Origin: an uncultured Bacteroidales bacterium
GTDB taxonomy: Bacteria > Bacteroidota > Bacteroidia > Bacteroidales > Bacteroidaceae
Direction: 5' to 3'
Assembly: GCA_902779845.1 (NCBI GenBank)
Contig: CACZCZ010000020.1
Location: 62,001 to 126,000 of the forward strand
DNA: 64,000 bases
Shown here in pieces: positions 18,953 through 27,502 of the stretch (the stretch's first letter is position 1; each line of letters opens with the position of its first letter). The translations under genes and the position numbers were made by a program. The notes beneath the pieces are model-generated. The model did no database searches. It saw only the letters and a program-made list of their open reading frames with translations, and was not told where the DNA came from.

Positions 18953-19876
18953 TTAGCGGTCCAGATGTGCGGCACCTATCAGTTCGCGCACCGACGTCAT
19001 CCCATGACGTTGCAGATAGTCGGCAATGCCCTCGACGACCTTCACCGTCACGGCGGGATCGATGAAGTTGGCGGTGCCGATTTCCACAGCGGTAGCTCCG
19101 GCAAGCATGAACTCGACGGCATCGGTGGCATTCATGATGCCGCCCAAGCCCACGATGGGAATCTTCACGGCATCATAGACCTGCCACACCATCCTCAGCG
19201 CCACCGGCTTCACGGCAGGCCCTGAGAGTCCGCCCGTTCCGATGCTCAGGATGGGACGACGCTTCTCGGCATCAATAGCCATTCCCATGAGCGTGTTGAT
19301 GAGCGAGACGGCATCTGCGCCCTCGGCTTCGACAGCGCGGGCGATGTCAGCGATGCTGGTGACATTAGGCGAGAGTTTCACGATCAATGTCTTGGGATAG
19401 GCGGCGCGCACGGCTTTGACGACGGAGGCAGCACCCTCGCAGGTGACGCCGAAGGCCATTCCACCCTGCTTCACATTGGGACAGGAGATGTTGAGTTCGA
19501 TGGCGGGGATGTCCTCCAATTCCGCGATGCGACGTGCGCACTCGGCATAGGTCTCGGGGCTATTGCCGCTGACGTTGACGAGCACGGCGGTGTCTATCTT
19601 CCGCACTTCAGGATAGATATGTTCACAGAAGTAATCAACGCCTTTGTTCTGCAGACCTACGCAGTTGAGCATCCCTTGTGCCGTCTCTGCCATACGTGGA
19701 TAGGCGTTGCCCTGACGTGGCTCCAGCGTGGTGCCTTTGACGATGATGCCTCCAATGCGCGAGAGATCCACGAAATCGGCGAACTCCAAGCCGTAGCCGA
19801 AAGTGCCGGAAGCCGTCATCACGGGATTCTTCAAGGCCAGGGAGCCTATATTTGTTCCTAAATCAATATTTTCCAT
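18953..19876 (-). CDS. pyrD: Dihydroorotate dehydrogenase, catalytic subunit (class 1B)
   Basis: 307 residues from [19 protein letters not shown]. Its ATG shares a base with the pyrK stop (TAATG), so the subunits are probably translated in a coupled way; a GTG two codons upstream is the alternative. Oxidises dihydroorotate to orotate in pyrimidine synthesis. Visible are the FMN-binding N-terminal [10 protein letters not shown], the GGIIVKGTT segment, the catalytic loop [15 protein letters not shown] with the class-1B cysteine (near 128-132), and [12 protein letters not shown] and [19 protein letters not shown] (FMN phosphate site). The partner PyrK supplies electron transfer to NAD. Confidence 0.95.
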   Translation of the reverse strand: MENIDLGTNIGSLALKNPVMTASGTFGYGLEFADFVDLSRIGGIIVKGTTLEPRQGNAYPRMAETAQGMLNCVGLQNKGVDYFCEHIYPEVRKIDTAVLVNVSGNSPETYAECARRIAELEDIPAIELNISCPNVKQGGMAFGVTCEGAASVVKAVRAAYPKTLIVKLSPNVTSIADIARAVEAEGADAVSLINTLMGMAIDAEKRRPILSIGTGGLSGPAVKPVALRMVWQVYDAVKIPIVGLGGIMNATDAVEFMLAGATAVEIGTANFIDPAVTVKVVEGIADYLQRHGMTSVRELIGAAHLDR

Positions 19877-20667
19877 TACCACTTCAACTTTTCAACGTTA
19901 AACACCGGTCCTTCCTTGCAGACACACACATGGCCCTCTGTCGTGTCCTCGACACAGCAGAGGCAGGCGCCGAGTCCGCAGGCCATCAGGTTCTCCAGCG
20001 AAGCCTCGCAGGGCAGACCCTTTTCGCGTGCCAGACGGGACACAGCCACCATCATGGGCTTGGGGCCACAGGTGCAGATGCGCCACTGCTGCGTGGCATC
20101 AACATCCGCCCACAGGCTGTGCTGGGTGACGAAGCCCCGCTCGCCCTCACTGCCATCCTCCGTGGTCACATAGACATCGCCGATGGCGCGGAAGAGCTCC
20201 AGCTGCAGGAGATCCTGAGCGCTGCGAGCGCCCAAGAGGAAGACTGGACGGCAACCACGCGACAGCAACTCTTGGCCCATATACAGCAGTGGCGCCGTGC
20301 CAACACCGCCGCCCACCAGCAGATAGCGCTCGGAAGTGGTAGTGGGCAGCGTGAAGCCATTGCCCAGCGGTGCCACGATGTTCACGACAGCGCCCTCCTG
20401 CAACTGCGCCAACGCACGTGTGCCGTCGCCGACAGCGTGCACAAGGAGCCACAGCTCATTGGCCTCGCGATCGACGAAGTTGATGCTGATGGGGCGGCGC
20501 AGAAACGTGGTGGGCGAGCCATCCACGCGCACCTCCACAAACTGCCCCGGCAACATTGCGGGCAGTGGCCGCTCGGGGTCGGTGAGCTGGAGAAGGACGT
20601 AACCGGGGCGCGGCTGCGTGATGTGCCGCACCACCAGGTCAAGGATATATTTCTTCATCTTGTCCAT
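19876..20667 (-). CDS. pyrK: Dihydroorotate dehydrogenase electron-transfer subunit
   Basis: 263 residues from [13 protein letters not shown] (ATG 20667, 15 bases after the preceding stop; the longer frame overlaps that gene). It carries FAD and a [2Fe-2S] cluster and passes electrons from PyrD to NAD. Visible are the FAD-binding [10 protein letters not shown] (near 54-63), the pyrophosphate-binding [14 protein letters not shown] (near 115), and a C-terminal cysteine cluster [12 protein letters not shown]...[10 protein letters not shown] for the iron-sulfur centre. It is followed directly by pyrD. Confidence 0.94.
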   Translation of the reverse strand: MDKMKKYILDLVVRHITQPRPGYVLLQLTDPERPLPAMLPGQFVEVRVDGSPTTFLRRPISINFVDREANELWLLVHAVGDGTRALAQLQEGAVVNIVAPLGNGFTLPTTTSERYLLVGGGVGTAPLLYMGQELLSRGCRPVFLLGARSAQDLLQLELFRAIGDVYVTTEDGSEGERGFVTQHSLWADVDATQQWRICTCGPKPMMVAVSRLAREKGLPCEASLENLMACGLGACLCCVEDTTEGHVCVCKEGPVFNVEKLKW

Positions 20668-20681
20668 ATAATGATGTTCTG

Positions 20682-20852
20682 TTAGAGCTGTTGAACTTGC
20701 AGGTCGAGAGTGCCGCCCACCCACTCCACAAAAGGCTCTTCGCCCACGAGCGGATGAAAGGACAGGAAACGGCCGTCGGCATCGAAGCAGACAACGACCT
20801 GCTGATGCACAGTGCCGTCGGGGAGGACGAGTCGATGGTAGGCTTTCTGCAT
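20682..20852 (-). CDS. Small conserved-looking 56-residue protein upstream of pyrK
   Basis: ATG at 20852, seven bases after the stop of the DUF4296 lipoprotein gene, encoding MQKAYHRLVLPDGTVHQ...LSFHPLVGEEPFVEWVGGTL. The amino-acid pattern is protein-like, unlike shadow frames here: a strand pair with LPDG, then an acidic GEEPF turn and WxGGT. Similar small proteins following DUF4296 genes occur in related Bacteroidales as far as I recall. No function is known. Its placement inside an otherwise tight operon supports it being real. Confidence 0.65.
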   Translation of the reverse strand: MQKAYHRLVLPDGTVHQQVVVCFDADGRFLSFHPLVGEEPFVEWVGGTLDLQVQQL

Positions 20853-20859
20853 AGCGGCA

Positions 20860-21924
20860 TTAGCGCTTGCGGCGCTGTTGTTGATTGGGTTTTCTGCGCT
20901 TCGGAATCTGATAGGGTTTCTCCTTGACGACCTTGATCTTCTGCTCCACATCCTGCTGGTTGCGGAACTCCATGGGTGAACGGCGATGGTCGAGGCTGTC
21001 CAGCGTGATGGCACCGGCAGAGCGCGATGAGGTGACAGCAAGCGTGTCGGCCTGGAGTGTGTCTGTCTGCACGCTATCGGGCTTGTTCAGGCGGTCGCGC
21101 CACTGCTGACTCTTGTGGAAACGGATGAGGGAGATGCGATTGAGGATGTCGATGCAGAGGCGCTGCGGGTCGTTGTCGGCAGGAATGTAGAAGAAGCCGC
21201 TCACGCCACGCGCCACCCAGCCCTCGGGGTTGTTGATGCGCAGTTCGCTGGACGTGCGGGCAGTGAACTGCATGGTACGGGCACGCACGGAATCGTTGTC
21301 GTAGCTCACCACCATGGTGACATATATACTATAGTACCCGTCGCGCGCATAGGACTGTGTCTGGAAGCGGAACAGCAGGTCGTCGCCCGGCAGCCACGTG
21401 GAATCACAGGGGATATACCACGACCGCAGGTTCTCGCCGCTGCGGTTGCGGATGGCGAAGAGCTGACGTCCCGACCACACATTGGCGGTGTCGCCGTCTG
21501 CCGTGAGGCCAGCATAGATATCGCCGCTGCCCAGCGAAGCGCCCAAGGCCTCGGCATCACGATCCAGACGCTCCGAGAGATGTTGATAGAGGCGGTTCAT
21601 GCGGTCCAGATCGCTGCAATAGAAGACCATGGAGCTGTCGAACTCCGCCTGTGTGATGCCATGCTTGCGCAACACAGCCTCCTGCAGCTCATAGCGCTGG
21701 AAGTCTATGGTCTTGCCGGGCTCTGTGGAGACCTCGGACATCGCCTGTGCCACATGGTAGTCGTAGAGCACCTCCTCCATTTTGGATTCCGACATGACAC
21801 CATCGGGCAACTGGGGCTCGCAGGAGGAGAGGAAAAGGAGGAGGAGAAGGAGAAGACCCACCCCCCTGCCCCTCCCTTGTAGGGAGGGGAGTAAGATGTG
21901 TCTGAGAAATGAGTGTAACTCCAT
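20860..21924 (-). CDS. DUF4296-like lipoprotein with a repeat-encoded signal-peptide segment
   Basis: 354 residues. The N-terminus is MELHSFLRHI, then LLPSLQGRGRGVG encoded by a palindromic repeat copy, then a poly-leucine core and lipobox LFLSSC (Cys about 35). Residues about 36-120 match the DUF4296 pattern: EEVLYDYHVAQAMS and LRKHGITQAEFDSSMVFYCS. A beta-rich middle region and a basic tail (KRRKPNQQQRRKR) follow. Function is unknown. It lies between lspA, which would process it, and the pyrimidine genes. The arginine-containing insertion in the n-region of the signal peptide leaves the hydrophobic core intact. Confidence 0.8.
   Translation of the reverse strand: MELHSFLRHILLPSLQGRGRGVGLLLLLLLFLSSCEPQLPDGVMSESKMEEVLYDYHVAQAMSEVSTEPGKTIDFQRYELQEAVLRKHGITQAEFDSSMVFYCSDLDRMNRLYQHLSERLDRDAEALGASLGSGDIYAGLTADGDTANVWSGRQLFAIRNRSGENLRSWYIPCDSTWLPGDDLLFRFQTQSYARDGYYSIYVTMVVSYDNDSVRARTMQFTARTSSELRINNPEGWVARGVSGFFYIPADNDPQRLCIDILNRISLIRFHKSQQWRDRLNKPDSVQTDTLQADTLAVTSSRSAGAITLDSLDHRRSPMEFRNQQDVEQKIKVVKEKPYQIPKRRKPNQQQRRKR
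21854..21893 (-). repeat. Palindromic GC-rich repeat, in-frame copy in the DUF4296 gene
   Basis: CCCCTCCCTACAAGGGAGGGG hairpin core (split as CCCCTCCCT / AGGGAGGGG) with the tail GGGGGGTGGGTCT, in sense orientation. Translated as LLPSLQGRGRGVG within the signal peptide. No inverted partner is seen downstream of lspA. Confidence 0.8.
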
Positions 21925-21943
21925 CCTAATTTTTTTGGGCGAC

Positions 21944-22020
21944 CTCGTTATACCGTTATACCGTTATACCGTTATTACGACAATTCCTAGCCGCCTTTAA
22001 CCATTAACCCTTAACCCTTA
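21944..22020. repeat. AT-rich CCGTTATA repeat and ACCCTTAACCCTTA run
   Basis: About four CCGTTATAC units (21946-21981) are followed by ATTAACCCTTAACCCTTAACC-type units that run into the 3' end of lspA. They are intergenic filler of the second repeat class. No gene is seen. Confidence 0.55.
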
Positions 22021-22676
22021 ACCTCTAACCTCTCCTCCCCCTTCTTCGCTCCCAGCTCATTGCTCAGCGTGCGGCGATAGAACAGCAGCAGGGCGATGAC
22101 ACCACAGGAGATGCAGGCGTCGGCGACGTTGAAGATGTAAGAGAAGAAGAGGTAGTGCTGACCGCCGATGAAGGGCATCCATGCGGGCCAGTCCCACTCG
22201 AAGAGGGGGAACGAGAACATATCCACGACACGGCCGTAGAACCATGTGCTGTAGCCGCTGCCGAAGGGCACGAACTGCGCCACCTGCGGCCATGCGGGGT
22301 CGTTGAAGATGAGGCCGTAGAAGAGGCAGTCGATGATGTTGCCTGCCGCGCCGGTCATGATGAAGGCCATGCAGATGAGGTAGCCCCACCCTACTCCCTT
22401 GCGTATGAGGCGCATGATGTAGTAGGCGAGGAAGAGCGTGGCCACGATGCGGAAGCCCGTGAGGAAGAGTTTGTCGAAGAACTCCATGCCGAAGGCCATG
22501 CCGTTGTTCTCGATGAAGGTGATGTAGAACCAGTCGGTGATGCGGCGGCTCTCATGCAGCGCCATGTGCGTCTTCACCCAGATCTTCACGGCCTGGTCGA
22601 TGGCCATGAAACCCAAGAAGATGGCAGCCACCGCGACGGCCTGCCATCGTTTTACGTGTGATGTCAACGTTGTCAA
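22011..22676 (-). CDS. lspA: Lipoprotein signal peptidase (SPase II)
   Basis: 221-residue inner-membrane aspartyl protease that removes signal peptides from prolipoproteins. The TTG at 22676 is the start, 13 bases after the DksA-like gene. Four membrane helices are visible. The catalytic aspartates lie in GAAGNIIDCLFYG (near 105) and FNVADACIS (near 185). AIDQAVKIWVK near residue 26 and ENNGMAFG near 58 are the other family motifs. It is longer than the E. coli enzyme because of the insertion between the two aspartate motifs, which is usual in Bacteroidota. It sits between the DksA-like gene and a lipoprotein gene. Confidence 0.94.
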   Translation of the reverse strand: MTTLTSHVKRWQAVAVAAIFLGFMAIDQAVKIWVKTHMALHESRRITDWFYITFIENNGMAFGMEFFDKLFLTGFRIVATLFLAYYIMRLIRKGVGWGYLICMAFIMTGAAGNIIDCLFYGLIFNDPAWPQVAQFVPFGSGYSTWFYGRVVDMFSFPLFEWDWPAWMPFIGGQHYLFFSYIFNVADACISCGVIALLLFYRRTLSNELGAKKGEERLEVKG

Positions 22677-22689
22677 GTCCTGGTGTTGA

Positions 22690-23076
22690 TCAGTGGGGGC
22701 GTTTCTTGTCGTTCTTCACCTCGATGCTGAGCGTGGCATGAGGCACGGCACGCAGACGCTCCTTGGGGATGAGCTTGCCCGTCTCGCGGCAGATGCCGTA
22801 GGTTTTGTTGTCGATGCGCACGAGTGCAGCCTTCAGTCCCTGGATGAATTTCTGCTGTCTCAAGGCCATGGCCATGAGCTGTTCCTTGGTCTGTGTCTCG
22901 CTGCCCTCCTCCAGTGCGTGGTAGGTGGGCGCAGTGTCGTCAGCCTCGTTGCTGTCGCGGTTCATGATGCGGTCCATGGTTTTCTCATAGTCGCTTTGTG
23001 CCACAGCCAGTTTCTCGTTGATCAGGACGCGGAACTCCTCGAGTTCTTCGTCGGTGTAGCGTGTTTTTTCAGCCAT
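22690..23076 (-). CDS. TraR/DksA-family zinc-finger-like protein
   Basis: 128 residues. A coiled-coil N-terminal half (about 8-85) precedes the DksA-type C-terminal segment DNKTYGICRETGKLIPKERL. Of the usual four zinc-binding cysteines only the one in GIC remains, with threonine, alanine and histidine at other positions, so zinc is probably not bound in the classical way. The same degeneration is common in Bacteroidota homologues. DksA-like proteins bind the RNA polymerase secondary channel and modulate rRNA and stress transcription; that role is by family. It lies between ileS and lspA in a tight operon. Confidence 0.87.
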   Translation of the reverse strand: MAEKTRYTDEELEEFRVLINEKLAVAQSDYEKTMDRIMNRDSNEADDTAPTYHALEEGSETQTKEQLMAMALRQQKFIQGLKAALVRIDNKTYGICRETGKLIPKERLRAVPHATLSIEVKNDKKRPH

Positions 23077-23117
23077 TGTAGTGCTATGTTGTCGTTAAGA
23101 TTAGTTTTTCTATAAGA

Positions 23118-26100
23118 TTAGATTTTCTCGATACGTGCGTTGAGCTGGAAGTCCTCGAAGTCGAGCACAGCGGCGTCGGCGACAGTGTCGGCGAGCGTGA
23201 TGCCGTCGGCCAGCACCTGCGCGGTGATGTAGCTGCCGAAGGCCTCCACGGCGCGGTCTGTCTGCGCGTTGTGTTCGAGGGTGATGTGTATGCGGTCGGT
23301 GATTTCGAAGCCGCTCTCCTTGCGCAGGTTCTGTATGCGCTTCACGAGCTCGCGGGCGTTGCCCTCGTTGCGCAGCTCGTCGGTGACGGTGATGTCGAGG
23401 GCCACGGTGAGTACGCCGTCGTTGGCCACGGTCCATCCGGGGATGTCCTCGCTGAAGATTTCCACGTCCTCGAGCTCCACGGTGATGGCGTCGCCGGTGG
23501 GCAGTGTCAGCGGCAGCTGTCCTGTCTCGAGCACAGCAATCTGCTCCTGTGTGAGGGCAGTGACGGCGGCGTTGACATCCTTCATCAGCTTGCCGAACTT
23601 CTTACCCATCGTGCGGAAATTGCACTTCACCTTCTTCGTCAGCAGCCCGGCGCCCTCCACGAACTCGAGCTCCTTGACGTTGACCTCGTCGAGGATGAGC
23701 TGCTTCACGGCTTCGATGCGCTGCTGCAGCTCGCGGTCGATGGCGGGAATGGCGATGCGTGCCAGGGGCTGGCGCACGATGATCTGCTCCTTCTTGCGCA
23801 GCGAGAGCACCATGGAGGTGATTTCCTGTGCCAGTGCCATGCGCGACTCCTGTTCCTTGTCGATGAGGGCATCATCGGCCACAGGGAAGGAGGCGAGGTG
23901 GACGCTGTTGGGCTCGGCAATGGAATTGTCGAGCACACTATGCAAATCCCTGTAGAGCTGGTCGGCGTAGAAGGGAGCGATGGGGGCCATCAGGCGCGCC
24001 ACGGTCTCCAGACAGGTGTAGAGTGTCTGGTAGGCGCTGAGCTTGTCGATGCTCATCTCGCCGCCCCAGAAACGCTTGCGGGAGAGGCGCACGAACCAGT
24101 TAGAGACATTGTCGATGACGAATGCCTGGATGAGGCGTCCGGCGCGCGTGGGCTCGTAGGCCTCGTAGCTCTGCTCCACCTCGCGGATGAGGGTGTTCAG
24201 CGACGAGAGAATCCAGCGGTCCATTTCCGAGCGCTGGCTCATGGGAACTTCGGGCTCCTCGAAGTGCCAGCCGTCCACGTTGGCATACATCGCCAGGAAG
24301 CTGTACGTCTGATAGAGTTTGCCGAAGAAGGAGCGGGAGACCTCTTGAACTCCTGCTTCATCATATTTGAGGTTATCCCATGGCTGTGAGTTGGTTATCA
24401 TGTACCAGCGCACAGCATCGGAACCGAATTTCTCGATGTTGTCGAAGGGGTTGATGGCGTTGCCGAGGCGCTTGGACATCTTCAGTCCGTTCTTGTCCAG
24501 CACGAGGCCGTTGCTGATAACTGCCTTGTAGGCGACGCTATCGAAGACCATCGTGGCGATGGCGTGGAGCGTGAAGAACCAACCGCGCGTCTGGTCCACA
24601 CCCTCGGCGATGAAGTCGGCGGGATAAACGACGCGCTTGTCCAGTGCCTCCTTGTTCTCGAAGGGATAGTGAATCTGAGCGTAGGGCATGGCTCCGCTGT
24701 CGAACCACACGTCGATGAGGTCCAGCTCGCGCTGCAGTGGCTTGCCGCTCTCGCCCACGAGGACGATGTCATCCACGTAGGGGCGGTGCAGGTCGATGCG
24801 GTCGTAGTTCTCCTGCGACATGTCGCCGGGCACGAAGCCCTTGTCCTTGAGCGGGTTCGAGGCCATCACGCCTGCGCGCACGCTCTTCTCTATCTCGTTG
24901 TAGAGTTCCTCGATGCTGCCGATGCAGATCTCCTCGCGCGTCTCACGGTTGCGCCAGATGGGCAGCGGTGTGCCCCAGTAGCGGCTGCGGCTGAGGTTCC
25001 AGTCGTTGAGGTTCTCCAGCCATTTGCCGAAGCGCCCTGAGCCCGTGGATTCAGGCTTCCACAGGATGCTCTTGTTCAGCTCCATCATGCGCTCCTTGGC
25101 GGCTGTCGAGCGGATGAACCAGCTGTCCAGCGGGTAGTAGAGCACAGGCTTGTCGGTGCGCCAGCAGTGGGGGTAGTTGTGCACGTGCTTCTCGATTTTG
25201 AAGGCCGTGCCCTCCTGCTTCATCTCCATGCAGAGGACGATGTTCAGGTCCTCGGTCTTGGCCAGCGCTTTCTCGTCGAGGCCGGCATACTGCGGGTCGT
25301 AGGCGTTCTTGACGAAGTCGCCGGCGTGGTGCCAGTAGCTGTCGTTGACGCATGTCGCCACGAAGGCCTCGTCCATGTCGTCCTTCACGAAGTACTTACC
25401 CGTGAAGTCCACCATGGGTCGTGTGTCGCCGGCTTTGTCGATGACGAACAGCGAGGGGATGCCGGCATCCTTGGCCACCTTGGCATCGTCGGCACCGAAC
25501 GTAGGCGCGATGTGCACGATGCCCGTACCGTCCTCCGTGGTCACGTAGTCGCCGGGGATGACGCGGAACGCCTCGGCGCTCTTGTCCACGGCCTTGCCGC
25601 CCTCCAGCGCACAGGGCTTCACCCAGGGGAAGAGCTGCTCATAGTGGAGGCCCACGAGGTCTGTGCCCATAAATTCGGCTACGACCTCAGGAGCGGCAAC
25701 GCCCTCCTCCTTCGGCTGGGGGAAATAGACATCCTTGCGGCTCTCGGCCACGATGTAGATGGCCTCCTCCTTCGTATAGGGGTTCTGTCCCTTGACAGCG
25801 ACATATTTGATTTTCGGGCCTACGCACAGTGCCGTGTTCGAAGGCAGTGTCCAGGGCGTCGTCGTCCACGCCAGGATATAAACAGGCAAAGACCCAGCAG
25901 CCACATGTGACCACTCTCCCCCTTGAGGGGGAGCGGGGAGGGGGTCTGCTACCTTAAACTGCGCCGTGACGGTCGTGTCCTTCACATCGCGGTAGCAGCC
26001 GGGCTGGTTCAGCTCGTGGCTGGAGAGGCCGGTACCGGCGGCAGGGCTATAAGGCTGGATGGTGTAACCCTTGTAGAGCAGGTCCTTCTCGTAGAGCTGC

Positions 26101-26597
26101 TTCAGGAGCCACCACAGCGACTCGATATACTTATTGTCGTAGGTGATGTACGGATGTTCCATATCGACCCAGTAGCCCATGCGGCGGCTGAGGTCCTCCC
26201 ATTCGCTGGTGAACATCATCACGTTCTCGCGGCACTTGCGGTTGTAGTCGTCGATGGAGATGGTCTTGCCGATGTCCTCCTTCGTGATGCCGAGTTCCTT
26301 CTCCACGCCCAGCTCCACGGGCAGTCCGTGTGTGTCCCATCCCGCCTTGCGGTGGACCTGGAAGCCCTTCATGGTCTTGAAGCGGCAGAAGGTATCCTTG
26401 ATGGAGCGCGCCAGCACGTGGTGGATGCCGGGGTGTCCGTTGGCCGAGGGAGGGCCCTCGAAGAAGACGAACGAGGGGCAGCCCTCGCGCTCGTCGATGC
26501 TGCGGTGGAACAAGTCCTCGCTGTCCCACTGCTTCAATATCTCATGGTTCACCTCCGTGAGGTTGAACTTCGAATATTCAGGGAATTTCTTACTCAT
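23118..26597 (-). CDS. ileS: Isoleucyl-tRNA synthetase with a repeat-encoded insertion
   Basis: 1159 residues, a class I synthetase charging tRNA-Ile. The HIGH-equivalent region is PPSANGHPGIHH (near 49-60) and the KMSKS-equivalent is LKMSKRLGN (near 705). The editing-domain entrance YILAWTTTPWTLPSN is near 235. The DWNLSRSRYWGTPLP segment and the C-terminal anticodon domain are present. Between the AQFKV strand and PVYILAW an extra segment ADPLPAPPQGGEWSHVAAG is encoded by a palindromic repeat unit, placed just before the CP1 editing domain. It remains in frame. It has its own promoter and is first gene of the operon. Confidence 0.96.
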   Translation of the reverse strand: MSKKFPEYSKFNLTEVNHEILKQWDSEDLFHRSIDEREGCPSFVFFEGPPSANGHPGIHHVLARSIKDTFCRFKTMKGFQVHRKAGWDTHGLPVELGVEKELGITKEDIGKTISIDDYNRKCRENVMMFTSEWEDLSRRMGYWVDMEHPYITYDNKYIESLWWLLKQLYEKDLLYKGYTIQPYSPAAGTGLSSHELNQPGCYRDVKDTTVTAQFKVADPLPAPPQGGEWSHVAAGSLPVYILAWTTTPWTLPSNTALCVGPKIKYVAVKGQNPYTKEEAIYIVAESRKDVYFPQPKEEGVAAPEVVAEFMGTDLVGLHYEQLFPWVKPCALEGGKAVDKSAEAFRVIPGDYVTTEDGTGIVHIAPTFGADDAKVAKDAGIPSLFVIDKAGDTRPMVDFTGKYFVKDDMDEAFVATCVNDSYWHHAGDFVKNAYDPQYAGLDEKALAKTEDLNIVLCMEMKQEGTAFKIEKHVHNYPHCWRTDKPVLYYPLDSWFIRSTAAKERMMELNKSILWKPESTGSGRFGKWLENLNDWNLSRSRYWGTPLPIWRNRETREEICIGSIEELYNEIEKSVRAGVMASNPLKDKGFVPGDMSQENYDRIDLHRPYVDDIVLVGESGKPLQRELDLIDVWFDSGAMPYAQIHYPFENKEALDKRVVYPADFIAEGVDQTRGWFFTLHAIATMVFDSVAYKAVISNGLVLDKNGLKMSKRLGNAINPFDNIEKFGSDAVRWYMITNSQPWDNLKYDEAGVQEVSRSFFGKLYQTYSFLAMYANVDGWHFEEPEVPMSQRSEMDRWILSSLNTLIREVEQSYEAYEPTRAGRLIQAFVIDNVSNWFVRLSRKRFWGGEMSIDKLSAYQTLYTCLETVARLMAPIAPFYADQLYRDLHSVLDNSIAEPNSVHLASFPVADDALIDKEQESRMALAQEITSMVLSLRKKEQIIVRQPLARIAIPAIDRELQQRIEAVKQLILDEVNVKELEFVEGAGLLTKKVKCNFRTMGKKFGKLMKDVNAAVTALTQEQIAVLETGQLPLTLPTGDAITVELEDVEIFSEDIPGWTVANDGVLTVALDITVTDELRNEGNARELVKRIQNLRKESGFEITDRIHITLEHNAQTDRAVEAFGSYITAQVLADGITLADTVADAAVLDFEDFQLNARIEKI
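25889..25948 (+). repeat. Palindromic GC-rich repeat unit inside ileS
   Basis: It begins AGACCC at 25889 and ends GGGTCT at 25946. It includes CTCTCCCCCTTGAGGGGGAG and a G-rich tail, with GTGACCACTC in common with the copy at 41265. It is antisense to the gene but fully open in the ileS frame, encoding DPLPAPPQGGEWSH. Confidence 0.75.
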
Positions 26598-26660
26598 TTT
26601 CTTATGCTTCGATTAACCTTGATTGTATGCGTGAATATAATGTTTCCATAAAAAGCGGCG

Positions 26661-26691
26661 CAAAAATACACAATTCATGCCGAACAACAAA
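26661..26691 (-). promoter_or_regulatory. Promoter of the ileS operon
   Basis: Minus strand TTTG (26691-26688), 19 bases, then TATTTTTG (26668-26661), followed by CGCCGC. Predicted leader about 60 bases. Confidence 0.7.
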
Positions 26692-26787
26692 ATAATTTAT
26701 TATTTTTTGTGTGCCCGTGTGACATTTTACGTGCCTCACTTCCATTTCCACGATTCATTCCGAGCGCGAATATCAGTAAACTCAACC

Positions 26788-26852
26788 GCAACATTGAATT
26801 CACCTTGTTGCAACATTGAATTCGTCCTGTTGCAACATTGAATTCGCCTTGG
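26788..26852. repeat. 22-bp tandem repeat, three copies
   Basis: GCAACATTGAATTC followed by an 8-base segment such as ACCTTGTT or GTCCTGTT repeats with copies starting at 26788, 26810 and 26832, a period of exactly 22 bp. Lies in the 26598-26953 gap, in which I see no gene. Confidence 0.75.
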
Positions 26853-26925
26853 TCTTATGCCGTGTTCCACCGGTGGAACTCGGCGTAAGACCAAGGTCTT
26901 CACGCGTTTCTCACTGGTGAGAAAA
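26847..26925. repeat. 50-base near-perfect palindrome plus a second hairpin
   Basis: 26847-26896 has arms CCTTGGTCTTATGCCG and CGGCGTAAGACCAAGG (one mismatch) around a perfect GTTCCACCGGTGGAAC. It is followed at about 26907-26925 by TTTCTCACTGGTGAGAAA, another perfect palindrome. Together with the tandem repeat this forms a dense hairpin array upstream of ileS and downstream of the RDD gene pair. It could be a transcript boundary or a nonautonomous mobile repeat. Confidence 0.7.
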
Positions 26926-26953
26926 CCATTCACGCCCTGCTGCGTTGGCGTTT

Positions 26954-27502
26954 TCACCTTGCTGCATCGCGCTTCGATGCATGGTGCACATGATTCAGCC
27001 CATTCACAACGCTCATCAAACAGCCAAGCAGAAGGGCAGCGAGGCAGATCCAAAGGAAAATGATGTTTATCGATTTATTATATTCAAAGTAAATGTCTTT
27101 GCCTTCTGTGACTTGTGGACCTTCCTTCAAAAACTCCCATGCCCCGAGCCAATAACCCGGCAACAGACGTTCTCGTTCCTCAAGTTTTGCTCTATTCTCC
27201 GGATCAAACAGATGGTTGAATCCTACGCTTGAGCGATGGTCGATAAGAGCTTTGTAATAAATGAATCCATTAAACATGTCTTGGTACTGCAGGCCATTTT
27301 CCATTGCCCATGGCAAAGCAAAATAATCAAAGTTGTCTTTACCAAATGGAGAGTCCTTAAGATCAAATGCAAAAGCATCTGTAGGCATCTGTTCGAAAGC
27401 AACATTCCACTCTCCGTGACGAAGGTCGGGGCGTGCGATTTCTTTTCCTAAGGCTAAAGATAAAAAATCAAGTTTTACATTATTAATCATTACATTTGCC
27501 AC
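26954..27502 (-). CDS. C-terminal half of a split RDD/esterase-like membrane protein
   Basis: 182 codons from a GTG that overlaps the end of the preceding ORF by 20 bases. It contains DYFALPWAMENGLQYQDMFN and FIYYKALIDHRSSVGF, then a membrane helix near the C-terminus (IIFLWICLAALLLGCLMSV). The first part reads like the continuation of the catalytic-type domain in the upstream ORF: the upstream frame ends just where homologous folds would continue, and a single +1 shift joins them. I therefore suspect one original protein of about 540 residues. Function unknown. Alternatively it is an independent translationally coupled gene. Confidence 0.6.
   Translation of the reverse strand: MANVMINNVKLDFLSLALGKEIARPDLRHGEWNVAFEQMPTDAFAFDLKDSPFGKDNFDYFALPWAMENGLQYQDMFNGFIYYKALIDHRSSVGFNHLFDPENRAKLEERERLLPGYWLGAWEFLKEGPQVTEGKDIYFEYNKSINIIFLWICLAALLLGCLMSVVNGLNHVHHASKRDAAR

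Noticed and set aside
18829-18975. N-terminal extension of the XRE-cupin protein
   Set aside because: It would be translated from DNA upstream of the predicted promoter and overlaps pyrD; the HTH begins normally after the ATG at 18828.
21994-22035. ACCCTTA repeats considered as telomere-like
   Set aside because: Only about three units at the end of lspA and part of the AT-rich filler class; bacterial chromosome context.
26736-27053. 105-codon minus-strand ORF upstream of ileS
   Set aside because: It runs through the tandem repeat and palindromes and overlaps the end of a better-supported gene; no protein-like pattern.
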